64,000 nt of DNA from an uncultured cyanobacterium (GCA_903848645.1 CAINGU010000037.1:124001-188000), one strand, 5' to 3'; positions 36,250 through 45,494 are shown, numbered from the stretch's first letter. The notes: a model not told the origin generated them from the sequence alone. Program-made: numbers and translations.

Positions 36250-36366
36250 GCGACTGTAAGTCACGGCTAAACAGACAAAACCCACGGAGGTGGGTTTAAA
36301 ATTATTAATTTAGTATTAGTCCGCGCAGGCGGACTTTGTTTGTATAGCCGCGATTTCTAATCGCCG
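36250..36366. repeat. Nested-hairpin dispersed repeat
   Basis: An outer imperfect inverted repeat (CGACTGTAAGTCACGGCTA against TAGCCGCGATTTCTAATCG) encloses two small perfect hairpins, AAACCCAC/GTGGGTTT and AGTCCGC/GCGGACT. The layout and words are those of a repeat common in Nostocales genomes. It follows the broken metal-transporter fragment and precedes the convergent end of acsF. Confidence 0.75.
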
Positions 36367-36374
36367 TGATTTAA

Positions 36375-37469
36375 TTAACAAACTTGTTTACGAGTTGCTT
36401 CCGTGTCTATGGGTTTAATCAGAAACAGCTTGAACATATACCAAAAAATCATGAGAGTTAAGGGAATTTTTTGGATAAATTTCGCAATTGCCCAATCATT
36501 GATTTCATTGAGATCAATTATTTTCTGATTATAGACAGCACATTGTTCCAAATACCAGAAAAAATAAGGATGATTGGTATTTAAAATAACTGGAAATGCT
36601 TTAGCTGCGGTTTTGTTAGTTTCTTCAACTACTTGAGTATTGTATTGACGAGGATGAATACCTAATATTTCATAGAAATTCCCTCTTTCAAATACTGTCA
36701 TGGTGTGGGTAGCAAACACAGTTATCAAGAAAAACCGTACCCATAAGCGAGATCTCCAATTATTCCATAATTGGGGTTGAGAACGTAACAAAGCTTTGAA
36801 AAAATCACCGTGTCTATTCTCATCTTGACACCAGCTTTCAAACTTCCGAAATAGAGGATAAAACTGGTATTCGGGATTTTTTTCCATGTGACGAAATACT
36901 AAAATATAACGCCAATAACCGATTTTTTCCGATAGATAAACTGTGTAAATAACCCACTCAATTGGGAAAAATGTATAGGTACGATTTTTAGTGAGATAAC
37001 TCAAGTCAAGAGAAAGGTTAAAATCTGCCATTGACTTATTCAAAAATCCCGCATGACGGGCTTCGTCTCGCGCTAAATAAGCAAATGCTTCTGATAGTAA
37101 AGCGTTACTGTCTTTAAGACGACGAGATAATTCTTTAAACAGTAAAAACCCGGAAAATTCCGAAGTACAAGAACGTTCTAAAAAGTCAATAAAAGCCAGT
37201 CGTTTTTCACCAACAATGTGATCCCAACCTTGCTTAAATTCATCATCGCGCACAAAGTGATGACGGTTATAATCAGCCTTAAGTTCGTCAATTACAGACC
37301 TTAATTCCGTTTCATACCCAGAAATATCCATTTTTGCCACTGTATCAAAGTCAGTGGTATAAAAACGGGGTGTTAATAATGTTTCTTGAACTGGTGCTTT
37401 TACACCTGATTTCGATAAATCAAGTGGGGGTTTATCGAACGATTTAACCATAAGTAGTCCCTTTACCAT
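36375..37469 (-). CDS. acsF: Mg-protoporphyrin IX monomethyl ester oxidative cyclase
   Basis: 364 aa; a second ATG seven codons in (37451) is an equally good start and gives the more usual N-terminus. Diiron ligands are visible: E in RSCTSEFSGFLLFKEL, ExxH in LARDEARHAGF, and ExxH in WCQDENRHGDFF. The block LLTPRFYTTDFD near the N-terminus is characteristic. It forms the fifth ring of chlorophyll at the membrane using oxygen. It diverges from ho and hemN, the gene content of the known low-oxygen cluster (chlAII, ho2, hemN in Synechocystis), so it may be the low-oxygen isoform. Its partner ycf54 lies at 55.4 kb. Confidence 0.93.
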   Translation of the reverse strand: MVKGLLMVKSFDKPPLDLSKSGVKAPVQETLLTPRFYTTDFDTVAKMDISGYETELRSVIDELKADYNRHHFVRDDEFKQGWDHIVGEKRLAFIDFLERSCTSEFSGFLLFKELSRRLKDSNALLSEAFAYLARDEARHAGFLNKSMADFNLSLDLSYLTKNRTYTFFPIEWVIYTVYLSEKIGYWRYILVFRHMEKNPEYQFYPLFRKFESWCQDENRHGDFFKALLRSQPQLWNNWRSRLWVRFFLITVFATHTMTVFERGNFYEILGIHPRQYNTQVVEETNKTAAKAFPVILNTNHPYFFWYLEQCAVYNQKIIDLNEINDWAIAKFIQKIPLTLMIFWYMFKLFLIKPIDTEATRKQVC

Positions 37470-37603
37470 TGTCTGCCTTAAAATTATATAAGCATAAATA
37501 TTTGTTATTAGTCATCAGTTAAATTATTGAAACTAATTCTTACAAAAATACTGAATTATCTTTAATTCTCCCATAGTTTAAATACCTATTTACTAAACAA
37601 ATG

Positions 37604-37623
37604 TATTTATGAAACCATAAATA
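37604..37623. promoter_or_regulatory. Perfect 8-bp inverted repeat between acsF and heme oxygenase (candidate operator)
   Basis: TATTTATG and CATAAATA are exact reverse complements separated by AAAC. The site is about 135 nt upstream of acsF and 225 nt upstream of ho, in the 377-bp divergent promoter region, which otherwise shows no gene. In Synechocystis the matching genes are activated in low oxygen by the MarR-type regulator ChlR. A palindrome of this size could be such a site, but AT-rich palindromes also arise by chance. Confidence 0.4.
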
Positions 37624-37846
37624 AATATGAATACTCTTATAGTTATACAAAGAATAATAGTTAAATGATTTCAGGAGCAGTAAAACTAGCCGAAATCTGC
37701 ATCGGTAGTAATTTGTGCTGGAGAAATTATTCTCAAAACCCTATTCCCATAGAATAGCAATTTTTCTGTGATCATAACGACGGTGAACTGATAAACAAGT
37801 CGTTGAAATTTGCAAACCCTGACACGTAAAGAAGAAGGAACTAAGA

Positions 37847-38521
37847 ATGAGTAATGATTTGGCAATGAAACTGCGTGTAGGAACTCAACAAGCACATACA
37901 GATTCAGAAAATCTCGGCTTCATGAAATGTTTTGTCAAAGGAGTTGTAGATAGAGATTGTTTTATTCAGTTGTTGAGGAATTTCTATTTTGTTTACAGTG
38001 AACTAGAAGCAGCAATTGAGAAACATAAACAGCATCCTGTCATTAATTTGATTTATTTTCCCGAACTAAATCGCCAATCTTCCCTAGAACAAGATATGTT
38101 ATTTTATTATGGGAATCAATGGCACAAACGCATCACCCCTTCACCCGCGGCTCAAGCCTATATTGCGCGTATCCAACAAATTTCCACTCATGAACCTGCA
38201 CTATTGTTAGCTCATTCCTATACTCGTTATTTGGGTGATCTTTCTGGTGGGCAAATGCTACAAAAAATTGCTCAATCAGCCTTAAAACTGTCTGGATATG
38301 AAGGAACTTCTTTTTACAACTTTCAGCAAATTCCAGACAAACAGGCTTTTAAAGGAAAGTATCGTCAAGCATTAGATAAACTATCTATTGACGATAAAAC
38401 CACTGACAAAATTGTGGCAGAAGCTAACTATGCTTTTAAGTTAAATATGCAGATACTTCAAGAGTTAGAAAGTATTTTAATTGAAGCTCTTGGTAGAGCT
38501 ACTTACAATGATTTAGTTTAG
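37847..38521 (+). CDS. ho: Heme oxygenase (biliverdin-producing)
   Basis: 224 aa with a good ribosome-binding site (AAGGAA) just upstream. LRVGTQQAHTDSENLGFMKCF holds the proximal heme-ligand histidine, and YTRYLGDLSGGQ the distal-helix glycines. It opens heme to biliverdin IX-alpha, CO and iron with ferredoxin as donor, supplying phycobilin synthesis. Being paired with acsF and hemN marks it as the probable low-oxygen isoform (HO2-like); this is from context. A hairpin separates it from hemN. Confidence 0.95.
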   Translation: MSNDLAMKLRVGTQQAHTDSENLGFMKCFVKGVVDRDCFIQLLRNFYFVYSELEAAIEKHKQHPVINLIYFPELNRQSSLEQDMLFYYGNQWHKRITPSPAAQAYIARIQQISTHEPALLLAHSYTRYLGDLSGGQMLQKIAQSALKLSGYEGTSFYNFQQIPDKQAFKGKYRQALDKLSIDDKTTDKIVAEANYAFKLNMQILQELESILIEALGRATYNDLV

Positions 38522-38545
38522 TTCTCTGCATTAAATCTACAACCC

Positions 38546-38607
38546 ATATCCCCGACTTCTGATATCAATTTATTAGAGAGTTACAAAGTTAAAAAGAAGT
38601 CGGGTAT
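38546..38607 (+). terminator. Inverted repeat between ho and hemN (attenuator or repeat)
   Basis: ATATCCCCGACTTCT and AGAAGTCGGGTAT pair over about 13 bp around a 34-nt loop. It is a member of the CCCCGACTT repeat family. Sitting inside a presumed ho-hemN transcript, it may reduce read-through into hemN or protect the ho message end. Confidence 0.5.
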
Positions 38608-38674
38608 CTTAATTGAATTGCTAAGAAATTAGTACAACTACTCAGGCATATACTTACATTCATTGGAGGCTGTA

Positions 38675-40057
38675 ATGGTTTTTCTATTACCTGGTGTTAA
38701 GTTTGATTTTGATCTAATTCAAAAGTATGATACTCGCGCTCCTCGATATACGAGTTATCCCCCAGCAACGGAATTAAGTGAAAATTTCACTGCAAGAGAT
38801 TTCCAATCTGCAATTACCGCTTCCAATCAAAGACAAACTCCTCTATCTCTATATTTCCATATTCCTTTTTGCCAAAGTGCTTGTTATTTCTGCGGTTGCA
38901 ATACCGTGATTACCAATAACAAGAAAATGGCTATTCCATATCTAGAACATTTGGAACAGGAAATCAAAAATACCTCAGCTTTAATTGACAAAGATAGAAA
39001 AGTTCTTCAGATTCATTGGGGTGGAGGTACACCGAATTATTTAGAACTTGATCAAGTAGAATTTCTATGGAAAAATATTACCCGTAATTTCCAAATTGCT
39101 TCAGATGCAGAAGTATCTATTGAAATTAATCCCCGCTATGTGAATAGAGATTACATCTTATTTCTGAGAGATATTGGCTTTAACCGGATTAGTTTTGGGA
39201 TTCAAGATTTTAACCCAGAAGTACAAAAAGCGGTGAATCGGATTCAACCCGAAGCACTACTTTTTGATGTCATGAGTTGGATTAAGGAGGCTAAATTTGA
39301 TAGTGTCAATGTAGACTTAATTTATGGTTTACCTTATCAAACTTTGGAAACTTTTCGGGAGACATTACACAAGACAATGGCATTAGATGCTGATAGAATT
39401 GTCGTGTTTAATTTTGCCTATGTTCCTTGGATTAAACCTGTACAAAAAATGATTCCCCAAGCCGCATTACCGGGAGCAGAAGAAAAGTTAGATATTCTCA
39501 AAATGACGATTGAGGAATTAACTAATAATGAGTATCTTTTTATTGGGATGGATCATTTTGCTAAAAATAACAATGAATTAGCGATCGCTCAACGTCATGG
39601 TACACTAAAACGTAATTTCCAAGGTTATACTACCCACGCGGAAACGGAATTGTTTGGTTTCGGTGCCACATCTATTAGTATGTTAGAAGATGCCTATGCT
39701 CAAAATCACAAGGAATTAAAGGATTATTACAAAGCGGTTGCGAGTGGTATAATTCCTACAAGTAAAGGCATTAAACTAACTCAAGATGACATTATTAGAC
39801 GGGATGTAATTATGTCAATAATGTCTCACTTTCAATTAAATAAGTCAGAGATTGAGCAGAAATATCATATCAATTTTGATAAATATTTTGGCTATGAACT
39901 CCAAGAATTAGCACCACTACAAGCGGATGGATTAGTCAATGTATTAGCAGACGAAATCCATATTACTGATATTGGTAGATTGCTAGTGAGAAATATTGCG
40001 GTTGTTTTCGATACTCATACAAGAACTAGAGAGACAAAATTCTCTCGTTCTATTTAA
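38675..40057 (+). CDS. hemN: Oxygen-independent coproporphyrinogen III oxidase
   Basis: 460 aa from ATG 38675, chosen because TTGGAGG lies at the right distance upstream; an in-frame TTG at 38663 overlaps that site. The radical-SAM motif is FCQSACYFCGC (CxxxCxxCxC), preceded by YFHIPF. GGGTPNYL, SIEINPR and SFGIQDFNPEVQKAVNR follow, and the N-terminal DTRAPRYTSYPPATE is the HemN trip-wire region. It decarboxylates coproporphyrinogen III without oxygen, replacing HemF in micro-oxic cells, and thus complements acsF and ho next to it. Confidence 0.95.
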   Translation: MVFLLPGVKFDFDLIQKYDTRAPRYTSYPPATELSENFTARDFQSAITASNQRQTPLSLYFHIPFCQSACYFCGCNTVITNNKKMAIPYLEHLEQEIKNTSALIDKDRKVLQIHWGGGTPNYLELDQVEFLWKNITRNFQIASDAEVSIEINPRYVNRDYILFLRDIGFNRISFGIQDFNPEVQKAVNRIQPEALLFDVMSWIKEAKFDSVNVDLIYGLPYQTLETFRETLHKTMALDADRIVVFNFAYVPWIKPVQKMIPQAALPGAEEKLDILKMTIEELTNNEYLFIGMDHFAKNNNELAIAQRHGTLKRNFQGYTTHAETELFGFGATSISMLEDAYAQNHKELKDYYKAVASGIIPTSKGIKLTQDDIIRRDVIMSIMSHFQLNKSEIEQKYHINFDKYFGYELQELAPLQADGLVNVLADEIHITDIGRLLVRNIAVVFDTHTRTRETKFSRSI

Positions 40058-40107
40058 TGAGAATTGCTATGCAATACTACTCGGTTAAGACTAAAAATCG
40101 TTATATA

Positions 40108-40184
40108 GTAGGTTGGGTTGACGCAAGGAAACCCAACATTATCAAGGATTTTGTTGGGTTTTGCTGTCGCTCAACCCAACCTAC
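40108..40184. repeat. 77-bp MITE-like inverted repeat (GTAGGTTGGGTTGA ends)
   Basis: The ends GTAGGTTGGGTTGA and TCAACCCAACCTAC are exact reverse complements. Inside, AACCCAAC and GTTGGGTT pair again, so nearly the whole unit folds into one stem. No target duplication is obvious. This type of GTAGGTTGGGTT element is common in cyanobacterial intergenic DNA. It lies after hemN and may also end its transcript. Confidence 0.8.
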
Positions 40185-40347
40185 ATTTTATTAACTGAGC
40201 TGCATTGAATTGGTATGTAGTGATGATTTATAAAGAGAACAAAACTACATACCTTTTGATTTATACAGTTTATGTCATTAGGTAGAAATAAATAATATTA
40301 AGCTTTGATAAATTTGACATAACTTAAGTCAATTTTTGAGGCAATCA

Positions 40348-40620
40348 ATGAATATTATTACTTGGATAATTTTAGGACTATTAGCTGGTGTAATTGCCAA
40401 ATCAATCTATCCTGGTTATCAAGGTGGGGGGATGATATCCACCATGATCTTAGGTATTGTTGGTGCTTTTATCGGTGGTACTTTATTTACTCTTCTCCGC
40501 ACAGGGACTTTACAACTGACATCGGCATCTTTAAGTATTCCTGGGGTAATAGTGGCAGTTTTTGGGGCAATTATTGCCATTTATTTATGGGGATTATTCC
40601 AAAGAGGCAGCAGAGTCTAA
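40348..40620 (+). CDS. GlsB/YeaQ/YmgE family small membrane protein
   Basis: 90 aa from ATG 40348, preceded by TGAGG at the right spacing; an in-frame TTG 12 nt earlier is less likely. It has three glycine-rich hydrophobic helices: IITWIILGLLAGVIAKSI, then GGGMISTMILGIVGAFIGGTL, and PGVIVAVFGAIIAIYLWGLF. The G-x-L-A-G-x-I-A-K opening is the transglycosylase-associated family signature. Such proteins accompany stress responses, but their mechanism is unknown. The Mn-catalase gene follows, which fits a stress theme. Confidence 0.88.
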   Translation: MNIITWIILGLLAGVIAKSIYPGYQGGGMISTMILGIVGAFIGGTLFTLLRTGTLQLTSASLSIPGVIVAVFGAIIAIYLWGLFQRGSRV

Positions 40621-40682
40621 CTTAACAATAGTTAGGCTGATAAATTTTATTTTGTGAGTTGAAGTTTGTAGGAGCTAAAATT

Positions 40683-41384
40683 ATGTTCTTTCACAAAAAA
40701 GAATCAATTCATGTTGTCAAAGTTGATGAAGCAAATCCCCATTTTGCTCAGTTACTTCTCGAACAATTTGGTGGTGCAACCGGTGAACTGTCAGCAGCTT
40801 TACAATATTGGGTACAATCTTTTCATGTGGAAAATCCTGGAATTAAGGATATGCTCCAGGATATTGCTATCGAGGAATTTGGACATTTAGAAATGGTTGG
40901 TAAACTCATTGAAATGCACACTAAAAAAACCGACCAAACAGAAGCATATAAAAGTACACTGTTTGCTATCCGAGGTATAGGACCCCATTTTCTTGATAGT
41001 CAGGGAAATACTTGGACTGCAAGTTATTTGAATGAAGGTGGTGATGTTGTCCGCGATTTACGTGCTAATATTGCCTCCGAAGCCGGTGCTAGGCAAACTT
41101 ATGAAGCGTTGATTAAACTAGCAACAGATGAGGGAACTAAACAGACTTTAGTACATTTGTTAACGCGAGAAATTTCTCATACTCAGATGTTTATGAAAGC
41201 TTTAGATTCTCTGGGTAAGTTGACTGAACCACTTTTTGGTAATATCCAACCAGATGAAACCGTCTCTCTTTATTATAATTTATCAACAGATGGAGACGGT
41301 GTAGATCAGCGTGGTCCATGGAATTCCGAACCAACATTTAAATATATCTCTAATCCCCTAGAGATAGTAATGAGTGCTAAATAA
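40683..41384 (+). CDS. Manganese catalase
   Basis: 233 aa from ATG 40683, preceded by TAGGAG; an in-frame upstream GTG-type extension of eight codons lacks support. The ferritin-like four-helix bundle carries dimanganese ligands in FGGATGELSAALQYWVQSF, DIAIEEFGHLEMV, ASEAGARQTYEAL and REISHTQMF. It dismutates hydrogen peroxide in the cytosol. The sequence resembles the KatB-type Mn-catalase of Anabaena, which is tied to salt and desiccation tolerance; orthology is inferred. Confidence 0.92.
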   Translation: MFFHKKESIHVVKVDEANPHFAQLLLEQFGGATGELSAALQYWVQSFHVENPGIKDMLQDIAIEEFGHLEMVGKLIEMHTKKTDQTEAYKSTLFAIRGIGPHFLDSQGNTWTASYLNEGGDVVRDLRANIASEAGARQTYEALIKLATDEGTKQTLVHLLTREISHTQMFMKALDSLGKLTEPLFGNIQPDETVSLYYNLSTDGDGVDQRGPWNSEPTFKYISNPLEIVMSAK

Positions 41385-41399
41385 GAATTTTATTGTTTG

Positions 41400-41482
41400 A
41401 ATCAGGATTTACAGGATTTATTAATCATCAAACATCATTTATCCTGAACATCCTTTCATCCTGAGTATCCTGATTCTGGCAA
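41400..41482. repeat. Palindromic copy of the TCCTG repeat after Mn-catalase
   Basis: GAATCAGGATTTACAGGAT at the left pairs imperfectly with ATCCTGAGTATCCTGATTC at the right, with further ATCCTG words between. It is the same family as at 1042-1197. It lies between convergent genes and can act as a two-way terminator. Confidence 0.75.
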
Positions 41483-41484
41483 TT

Positions 41485-42681
41485 TCATTTTTCTACAGAC
41501 TTCGCTATTACCCCTAATTGTAAACCTGGAGGAAAGCTCCCTTCTTCCTTGATACGTTTAATTTCCGCAGCAGTAATTGGCAAATTTAACCTTTGTGCTA
41601 ATGCTTGGACAATATCCCCTCTATCAATGACACCAGCAACAGCATCCGCAGGAGAAAGAACGGTAATTTGAGGTAATTGTTCAGTTTCTAATTTCTTAAT
41701 TACCTCTGCTAAAGAAGTAGATTCAATCACAGTAGGAATTGTATTTAGAGGATGAACAATAGTTTGTAAAGTTTGAGTTTCCCATTCACTTCTTTGGGTA
41801 GTTCGCAAATCATTAATATTAACTAAACCGCGATACCGACCATCAGCAGCCGCAAAATAAACTTCTGGTGTAGTGGTTTCTAAAAGATAAGCATCAGCGA
41901 ATTCTCTCAATGTTTGATTAGCATCAACTACCCGAAAATTACGAGTCATGCTATCAGATGCTACTAACTTGAGTAAAGTTTCTTGTAATGTGGTAACACG
42001 GTCATAACTATTAGCATTACGAACCGCAAACCAGCCAATTAGGACAATCCATAAACCCGTGATAAATTCTCTAGTGAAAAAATCAATCGCAAATCCCAAA
42101 GCGATCGCAGTATAACCTAAAATTTGTCCGGCTCTTGCAGCCCAGTGTACAGCTTGAAAGCGATCTCCTGTAATTTTCCACAAAGCCGCTTTTAACACCT
42201 GTCCCCCATCCAACGGTAAACCAGGAATTAAATTAAATAAAGCCACAACTAAGTTAATTCTCGATAAATCTCCCGTCATTTCACTCAAGGGGTTACTATC
42301 AGGAATCAAACTTGCACCTAGACGCAGTAAGAAAAATAGCATAATACTTACCGCAGGGCCAGCGATCGCCACTTGAAAAGCTTTACCAGGGGTTTTTGAT
42401 TCCTCCTCGATTGCTGCAACTCCCCCAAACAAAAACAAAGTAATAGAATTCACCTTAATTCCTTGGGATTGTGCCACCAAACTATGTCCCAACTCATGCA
42501 GTAGCACCGAAGCAAATAACAACAGTGCCATAATCAAACCAGCACTCCAACCCGCAACAGTCCCCCATTGTTGGTAAGCTAACCCAAAATTCAGAGTTGT
42601 TAACCCCAAAATTACAAACCATAAGGGGTCTAAAAATAAAGGAATGCCAAATAAAGAACCTATTTGCCAATTTGTTTGCAT
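41485..42681 (-). CDS. Site-2 protease (M50) with tandem CBS domains
   Basis: 398 aa. The membrane half has the zinc motif LLHELGHSLVAQSQG near residue 62 and the second-ligand motif NLIPGLPLDGGQVL near residue 150, as in SpoIVFB-type proteases. The C-terminal half (about 240-385) contains two CBS domains, which usually bind adenine nucleotides and would make proteolysis responsive to energy state. It cleaves membrane-bound regulators within the bilayer. The target is unknown; no sigma or anti-sigma gene is adjacent. Confidence 0.93.
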   Translation of the reverse strand: MQTNWQIGSLFGIPLFLDPLWFVILGLTTLNFGLAYQQWGTVAGWSAGLIMALLLFASVLLHELGHSLVAQSQGIKVNSITLFLFGGVAAIEEESKTPGKAFQVAIAGPAVSIMLFFLLRLGASLIPDSNPLSEMTGDLSRINLVVALFNLIPGLPLDGGQVLKAALWKITGDRFQAVHWAARAGQILGYTAIALGFAIDFFTREFITGLWIVLIGWFAVRNANSYDRVTTLQETLLKLVASDSMTRNFRVVDANQTLREFADAYLLETTTPEVYFAAADGRYRGLVNINDLRTTQRSEWETQTLQTIVHPLNTIPTVIESTSLAEVIKKLETEQLPQITVLSPADAVAGVIDRGDIVQALAQRLNLPITAAEIKRIKEEGSFPPGLQLGVIAKSVEK

Positions 42682-42791
42682 TATTAGATATTTCCAGAAA
42701 TTCTTTTATAGTCAGAAATGTAGGTATAACTCTAGGATAGACAATTTCCCAAATTTGATCACAAGAAAGCCGCAGATCAGCGATTTCTTAG

Positions 42792-42806
42792 AGAAGTCGG
42801 GGATCT
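42792..42806. repeat. Single arm of the CCCCGACTT repeat family
   Basis: AGAAGTCGGGGATCT is identical to the right arm at 34729-34743. No partner arm is present nearby. Confidence 0.65.
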
Positions 42807-42880
42807 AGAATTGGACAGAAAAAAGCGATAGGCAAATAAATCACCTATCGCTCCTAACAAAAAAGGAATATCAATCCAAC

Positions 42881-43129
42881 TTACAAGCGACCAATATTAG
42901 TCAGTCCTAAAACAATACCAATACCAATTACATGACCAAAAGCCATTGCCCCAATGAATCCTGGCACACTCACAGGTAATACAGGCATAGCCGGTCCGAC
43001 TTTGGCAGATTTCAGGGCAAAAGTGAATAAAAGTACAACTGCGCTGCTGGCGCTAATAATCATACCGACTGTAGGACTCCACACTGGTGTAACAGGAACG
43101 GATGCTGCGGCTAATAAGATTGATGACAT
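42881..43129 (-). CDS. psaK: Photosystem I reaction centre subunit PsaK
   Basis: 82 aa. Two transmembrane helices (SPTVGMIISASSAVVLLFTFAL and PGFIGAMAFGHVIGIGIVLGL) are joined by a short loop KSAKVGPAMPVLPVSV, the standard PsaK topology. FGHVIGIGIVLGLTNIG is the conserved C-terminal signature. It sits at the edge of photosystem I in the thylakoid membrane and binds chlorophyll. AGGAG is placed about 11 nt before the ATG. The gene is monocistronic. Confidence 0.96.
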   Translation of the reverse strand: MSSILLAAASVPVTPVWSPTVGMIISASSAVVLLFTFALKSAKVGPAMPVLPVSVPGFIGAMAFGHVIGIGIVLGLTNIGRL

Positions 43130-43258
43130 GAAAGTGTGTTCTCCTAAATGAAAAAATGAATATAGTCCTACCGAATTATAAAATTACCGAGGACAAAGCA
43201 AAAGTTTTTAACTTGAATTAAGATACTTTTGTGATTATTTGTAACTTTTCAGATAGAA

Positions 43259-43888
43259 ATGCGGGTTAAAATTTGCGGTATTACTCAACCACAGCAGTCT
43301 CTAGCTATAGCCTCCCTGGGTGCAACAGCACTAGGATTTATATGCGTCCCTAGTTCCCCTCGTTACGTTACCATAGCTCAAATTCAGGCAGCTATCGCCC
43401 CCATTCCCCACAATATTGATAAAATTGGCGTTTTTGCAAACACTACTATTTCAGAAATTACTCAAATAGTTAAAGAGTCTGGTTTAACTGGTGTCCAGTT
43501 ACATGGAGAGGAAACACCAGAATTTTGCCATCAATTACGTCAATCTCTACCCCAAGTAGAAATTATCAAAGCCTTGCGAGTCCGCAGTTTAGAGCATCTA
43601 CAAACCACCACATATTACACTGATTATGTAGATACCCTACTACTTGATGCTTACCATCCCCAACAGCTAGGCGGAACAGGGCAAACCTTAGATTGGCAAA
43701 TGTTACAAAGATTTAGCCCCTCTCTTCCTTGGTTCTTAGCCGGAGGACTCACACCAGATAATATTTTGACTGCTTTAAGTCAAATTAACCCCAATGGGAT
43801 TGATTTATCCAGTGGTGTTGAACACTCACCAGGTAACAAAAATTTAGACAAAGTAGCCCTATTATTTCAAAAGCTAGGGAATAGGTAA
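43259..43888 (+). CDS. trpF: Phosphoribosylanthranilate isomerase
   Basis: 209 aa TIM-barrel. The start [26 protein letters not shown] contains the catalytic cysteine, and [27 protein letters not shown] (catalytic aspartate and loop) and [11 protein letters not shown] follow, with the phosphate site at [19 protein letters not shown]. It performs the Amadori rearrangement in tryptophan synthesis. No other trp gene is near, as is usual in cyanobacteria. It diverges from psaK. Confidence 0.96.
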   Translation: MRVKICGITQPQQSLAIASLGATALGFICVPSSPRYVTIAQIQAAIAPIPHNIDKIGVFANTTISEITQIVKESGLTGVQLHGEETPEFCHQLRQSLPQVEIIKALRVRSLEHLQTTTYYTDYVDTLLLDAYHPQQLGGTGQTLDWQMLQRFSPSLPWFLAGGLTPDNILTALSQINPNGIDLSSGVEHSPGNKNLDKVALLFQKLGNR

Positions 43889-43937
43889 TTGGTCAGTTGT
43901 CAGTTATCCGTTGAAAAAATCTGCTCCCTGTTCTCTT

Positions 43938-43979
43938 TTCCCTATTCCCTATTCCCTGTTCCCTGTTCCCTGTTCCCTC
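43938..43979. repeat. TTCCCTG/TTCCCTA heptamer array
   Basis: About six copies of a TTCCCTR heptamer occupy the 92-bp space between the convergent trpF and folE genes, reaching to the folE stop codon. Similar arrays lie at 51900-51948 and near 55365-55392. Confidence 0.8.
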
Positions 43980-43980
43980 A

Positions 43981-44688
43981 TTAAAAGAATGACGGTTGGT
44001 GACGAATCAAGTTGAAGAATTCTTCACGGGTTTTGTGTTCTTCTTGAAATACGCCTACCATTGAACTTGTGACAGTCCAAGAACCAGGTTTTTGCACTCC
44101 GCGCATCACCATGCACATATGACTAGCTTCCATGACTACCGCAACACCTTTAGGTTCGAGAACGGTTTGCAGTGCTTCAGCAATTTGTCGAGTTAGTCTT
44201 TCTTGGACTTGCAATCTGCGAGAATACATTTCCACAATCCGTGCTAGTTTACTTAATCCCACAACTTTTTGATTGGGAATATAAGCAACGTGCGCTCTAC
44301 CCATGAATGGCAGCATATGATGTTCACATAAGCTAAAGAAATTAATATCTCTAACTAACACCATTTCATCATGTCCTTCATCAAAAATAGCACCATTGAT
44401 GAGGTCTTCTAGAGATTCATTGTAGCCACTGGTGAGAAATTTCATCGCCTTAGCTACGCGCTTGGGTGTTTTCAGGAGTCCTTCTCGTTCTGGATCTTCT
44501 CCTACTCCCACGATCATTGTTCGCACTGCTGCCATCATCTCGTCCATTATTTCCTCAGATGGTGGATGTATTTCTGGTTCTTTGCCATCATGAGTATTTC
44601 GGTCTGGGCGGACGTTGATAGCTTCTGCTAAGTCAGGAATTAGGGGGGATTGAGAGCGATTAGAACCGTTTGAACCAGCGATAGTCAT
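43981..44688 (-). CDS. folE: GTP cyclohydrolase I
   Basis: 235 aa. The C-terminal two thirds are the catalytic core: [22 protein letters not shown] (zinc Cys and His), [24 protein letters not shown], and [16 protein letters not shown] (the second zinc cysteine). It converts GTP to dihydroneopterin triphosphate for folate and pterin synthesis. It lies at the end of the SDR/accA/aar/ado stretch on the same strand, a neighbourhood often seen in cyanobacteria. A pterin dehydratase and folD occur further right in the window. Confidence 0.96.
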   Translation of the reverse strand: MTIAGSNGSNRSQSPLIPDLAEAINVRPDRNTHDGKEPEIHPPSEEIMDEMMAAVRTMIVGVGEDPEREGLLKTPKRVAKAMKFLTSGYNESLEDLINGAIFDEGHDEMVLVRDINFFSLCEHHMLPFMGRAHVAYIPNQKVVGLSKLARIVEMYSRRLQVQERLTRQIAEALQTVLEPKGVAVVMEASHMCMVMRGVQKPGSWTVTSSMVGVFQEEHKTREEFFNLIRHQPSFF

Positions 44689-44768
44689 GATTGAATTTTA
44701 GTAATTTGTCAGTTGTCAGTTGTCAGTGGTAATTAGTCATTCAAAGAGATAAATGACAAAATTACCAA

Positions 44769-45494
44769 TTAGAGAACACCAGCATTGGACATGATGGTCA
44801 ATTCTTCAATTACTGCTTGTTGTGGTAATAAGACAGTGTGCAGAATTGTTGCCGCCACAATTTCTGGAGTTAACATTTGAGAACGGTCAAAGTTAGCCTG
44901 GACTGTAGGTGTATCCCAAATTTCCGTATTGACAGAACCAGGACAAATGGCAGTGACGCGAATGCCGTTAGCACGTTCTTCTTGTGCGAGGGTTTGGGAT
45001 AGGGAAACAAGTCCTGCTTTGCTGACGCAATATGCTCCCCAACCCGGAAAAGCTTGTTTAGCTGCTATAGAAGCAACGTTAATAATTGTGCCTCGGCTTT
45101 GTTGGCGCATTCCTGGCAAAATTCCCATCATGCACTGAAAGACACTGGTGAGGTTCAAGTTAATTACTTGTTGCCAGTCTTCTAAGGGTGTTTCACTCAG
45201 ATTGCCTGTATATCCAATTCCAGCGTTATTAATGAGAATATCTATGTTGCCAAATTCATCAGATATGCCTTGAATTTTAGCTTTGACTTCGGCCACTTCA
45301 GCCAAATCCACACAGAAGGCTTGAGCTTCAACGCCTAACTCCTGTGCCCCTTTGGCTACGGACTCTAATTTATCCTGAGAACGGCTAACTAAGGCTAAAT
45401 CTATCCCAGCCTTGGCAAATGCCAAAGCTGTTGCTTTGCCAATTCCGCTACTAGCCCCGGTAATTAAGGCGCGTCTTTTTTGTCCAACACTCAT
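44769..45494 (-). CDS. Short-chain dehydrogenase/reductase
   Basis: 241 aa from the ATG at 45494, where the protein begins SVGQKRRALITGASSGIGKA; an in-frame ATG at 45530 would add 12 residues. The Rossmann motif TGASSGIG, the NNAGIG motif and the catalytic S...YCVSK set (AYCVSKAGLVSLSQTLAQE) are intact. It is an NAD(P)-dependent oxidoreductase. It lies 121 nt downstream of accA on the same strand, and such a reductase often accompanies the cyanobacterial hydrocarbon genes; whether it acts on fatty aldehydes is unproven. Confidence 0.9.
   Translation of the reverse strand: MSVGQKRRALITGASSGIGKATALAFAKAGIDLALVSRSQDKLESVAKGAQELGVEAQAFCVDLAEVAEVKAKIQGISDEFGNIDILINNAGIGYTGNLSETPLEDWQQVINLNLTSVFQCMMGILPGMRQQSRGTIINVASIAAKQAFPGWGAYCVSKAGLVSLSQTLAQEERANGIRVTAICPGSVNTEIWDTPTVQANFDRSQMLTPEIVAATILHTVLLPQQAVIEELTIMSNAGVL

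Noticed and set aside
40362-40625. A second overlapping frame over the GlsB/YeaQ-type gene
   Set aside because: The other frame has the family's glycine-rich helices; this one has Cys/Trp-rich non-sense composition.
44690-44768. Riboswitch upstream of folE
   Set aside because: The gap is short and consists mainly of GTCAGTT heptamers, with no conserved aptamer-like core.
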